Of a DNA stretch of 5,224 nt, positions 4,299 to 5,224 are shown piece after piece; position 1 is the stretch's first letter; every line of letters starts with the position of its first letter. This DNA comes from Paramuribaculum sp. Lineage in GTDB: Bacteria; Bacteroidota; Bacteroidia; Bacteroidales; Muribaculaceae. The stretch is from contig JAIDXA010000041.1 of the NCBI GenBank assembly GCA_029058705.1, positions 1-5,224 on the forward strand. Direction: 5' to 3'. The notes under the pieces are model-generated. The model was not told where the DNA came from and did no database searches. It saw nothing but the letters and a program-made list of their open reading frames with translations. The position numbers and the translations under genes are program-made.

Positions 4299-5224
4299 GT
4301 TTGGGATTTTAAATAGGCATCGTGCAAATGATAGTTCTTTTTCATAAACAGGACATATGCTGTCGCAAGAACAACAATGGCTATACCAAGATACACGTAG
4401 TGATTTATAGGTAGAAAAATCATTCCTGCTGAAACGATGAGCTGCATTGCCATATACAGCCCCGAAACTGCGACATGCGGGATGCGGAGTTCGTTTGCCA
4501 TCAACTGATATGCGTGTTTGCGATGCGGCTTTCCGAGATTCTCATGCAACTGAATACGATGGCAGATTGTCATGATGGCATCGGCCCCATAGACCGCAAG
4601 AAATATAATATAGGAGAAATCACGAGTCTTTAGAATCAATAGTCCGAGAGCAAACAGCATGATGAACGCCATGCTGATTGACCCTACATCTCCGGCAAAA
4701 CATCTGGCATTCTTGCGGAAGTTGAAGAAACAGAAAACCAGGAGACTCAGCCCGACAACATAGAGATATGCCATATCAATGAACCGTTCCCGAGTGTTGA
4801 GATATATGAGCGGTAACAGCACCGCTATTGAATATCCACCGGTTATTCCATTGATCCCATCCATGAAATTGTAGGCGTTTATAATACCGACGCAGACAAT
4901 CAGCGCCACAGCTATGGTCCACCAGTCGCCGGGATTCAGAATGCCAAACTGATAGAACATCAATCCCATGGCGGCAAACTGTACAACAAGCCGGACGCTA
5001 TCGGGCAATGAATGGATATCATCGGTAAAACTGATAAGTCCGACGAGTGTCAGTCCGAGAATAAACCACGAATACTGGAATCCGAAAAAAGCCCAGAAAA
5101 GCCATGCCCCGAACAGGAAGATTATCCCTCCTCCGCGCAGGACTATGCTTTTATGTGAACTGCGCAGATTCGGCTTATCTACAATATTAAACCTGTCTGC
5201 CACTCGGAAATAAAAAAGTTCAAG
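4295..5224 (-). CDS. WecA/WbpL-like polyprenyl-phosphate sugar-1-phosphate transferase, 5' partial
   Basis: An integral membrane enzyme of the MraY/WecA (glycosyltransferase 4) family. It transfers a HexNAc-1-phosphate from a UDP-sugar to undecaprenyl phosphate, starting a polysaccharide repeat unit. Positions below count the GTG at 5203 as residue 1. Visible motifs are DKPNLRSSH (9-17), RGGG (23-26), FTDDIHSLPDS (59-69) with the Asp pair 61-62, NAYNFMDGINGITGG (109-123), CFAGDVGS (168-175) with Asp172, and the cytoplasmic HRKHAYQ loop (227-233). Many hydrophobic segments alternate with these. GTG 5203 is not the real start. The frame stays open to the window edge (LELFYFR precedes it), and relatives have a membrane segment before the DKPN motif, so the N terminus lies beyond 5224. 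The stop overlaps the WbuC start by four bases. Substrate identity (GlcNAc, QuiNAc or FucNAc) is not readable from this sequence. Confidence 0.93.
   Translation of the reverse strand, partial: LELFYFRVADRFNIVDKPNLRSSHKSIVLRGGGIIFLFGAWLFWAFFGFQYSWFILGLTLVGLISFTDDIHSLPDSVRLVVQFAAMGLMFYQFGILNPGDWWTIAVALIVCVGIINAYNFMDGINGITGGYSIAVLLPLIYLNTRERFIDMAYLYVVGLSLLVFCFFNFRKNARCFAGDVGSISMAFIMLFALGLLILKTRDFSYIIFLAVYGADAIMTICHRIQLHENLGKPHRKHAYQLMANELRIPHVAVSGLYMAMQLIVSAGMIFLPINHYVYLGIAIVVLATAYVLFMKKNYHLHDAYLKSQT

Noticed and set aside
2643..4347. Several open frames overlapping the aminotransferase and WbuC genes (for example 2711-3103, 3641-3892, 3996-4316)
   Set aside because: They are shadows in GC-rich coding sequence. 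Their peptides lack recognisable motifs, whereas the minus-strand genes have complete catalytic signatures.

Overview
The window looks like a chromosomal segment from the order Bacteroidales, with a family such as Muribaculaceae most plausible. Three observations support this. The two best promoter candidates carry the Bacteroidetes -7 box TAACTTTG. The orotate phosphoribosyltransferase is of the 212-residue Bacteroidetes type. Start codons are preceded by A/T-rich sequence rather than clear Shine-Dalgarno sites. The family level is inferred from general resemblance, and no species is claimed.

Layout. Positions 1-321 hold no convincing gene. They contain a GC-rich element with imperfect inverted ends (about 7-136), then an AT-rich leader with a promoter candidate. 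A plus-strand cluster follows: pyrE (322-960), a small SRPBCC-fold protein (983-1402) and a lipoprotein with a Rieske-like C-terminal half (1426-1923). Gaps of only 22-23 bases suggest one operon. Next comes tRNA-Leu(UAA) (2057-2140), with its own well-formed promoter (TTTG-N19-TAACTTTG) and a strong downstream hairpin terminator (2149-2185). A small Lys/Asp/Ala-rich helical protein lies on the minus strand (2210-2545). A second strong hairpin (2609-2640) terminates the minus-strand block that fills the rest of the window.

The minus-strand block is the 3' end of a surface polysaccharide locus. In transcription order it has a WecA/WbpL-like polyprenyl-phosphate sugar-1-phosphate transferase (its 5' end is cut by the window edge), a WbuC-type cupin protein, and a DegT/DnrJ/EryC1 sugar aminotransferase. 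The three are coupled by an ATGA overlap and a one-base gap. The first would load the initiating sugar on undecaprenyl phosphate. The aminotransferase would make an amino sugar nucleotide. WbuC is a common companion whose reaction is not established. The rest of the locus must lie beyond position 5224.

I see no clearly new multi-gene system. The items most worth a second look are the GC-rich element at the left edge, an unusual substitution of a conserved PyrE substrate-binding segment, a four-cysteine version of the Rieske-like motif in the lipoprotein, and a GC-rich, possibly imported, aminotransferase gene.
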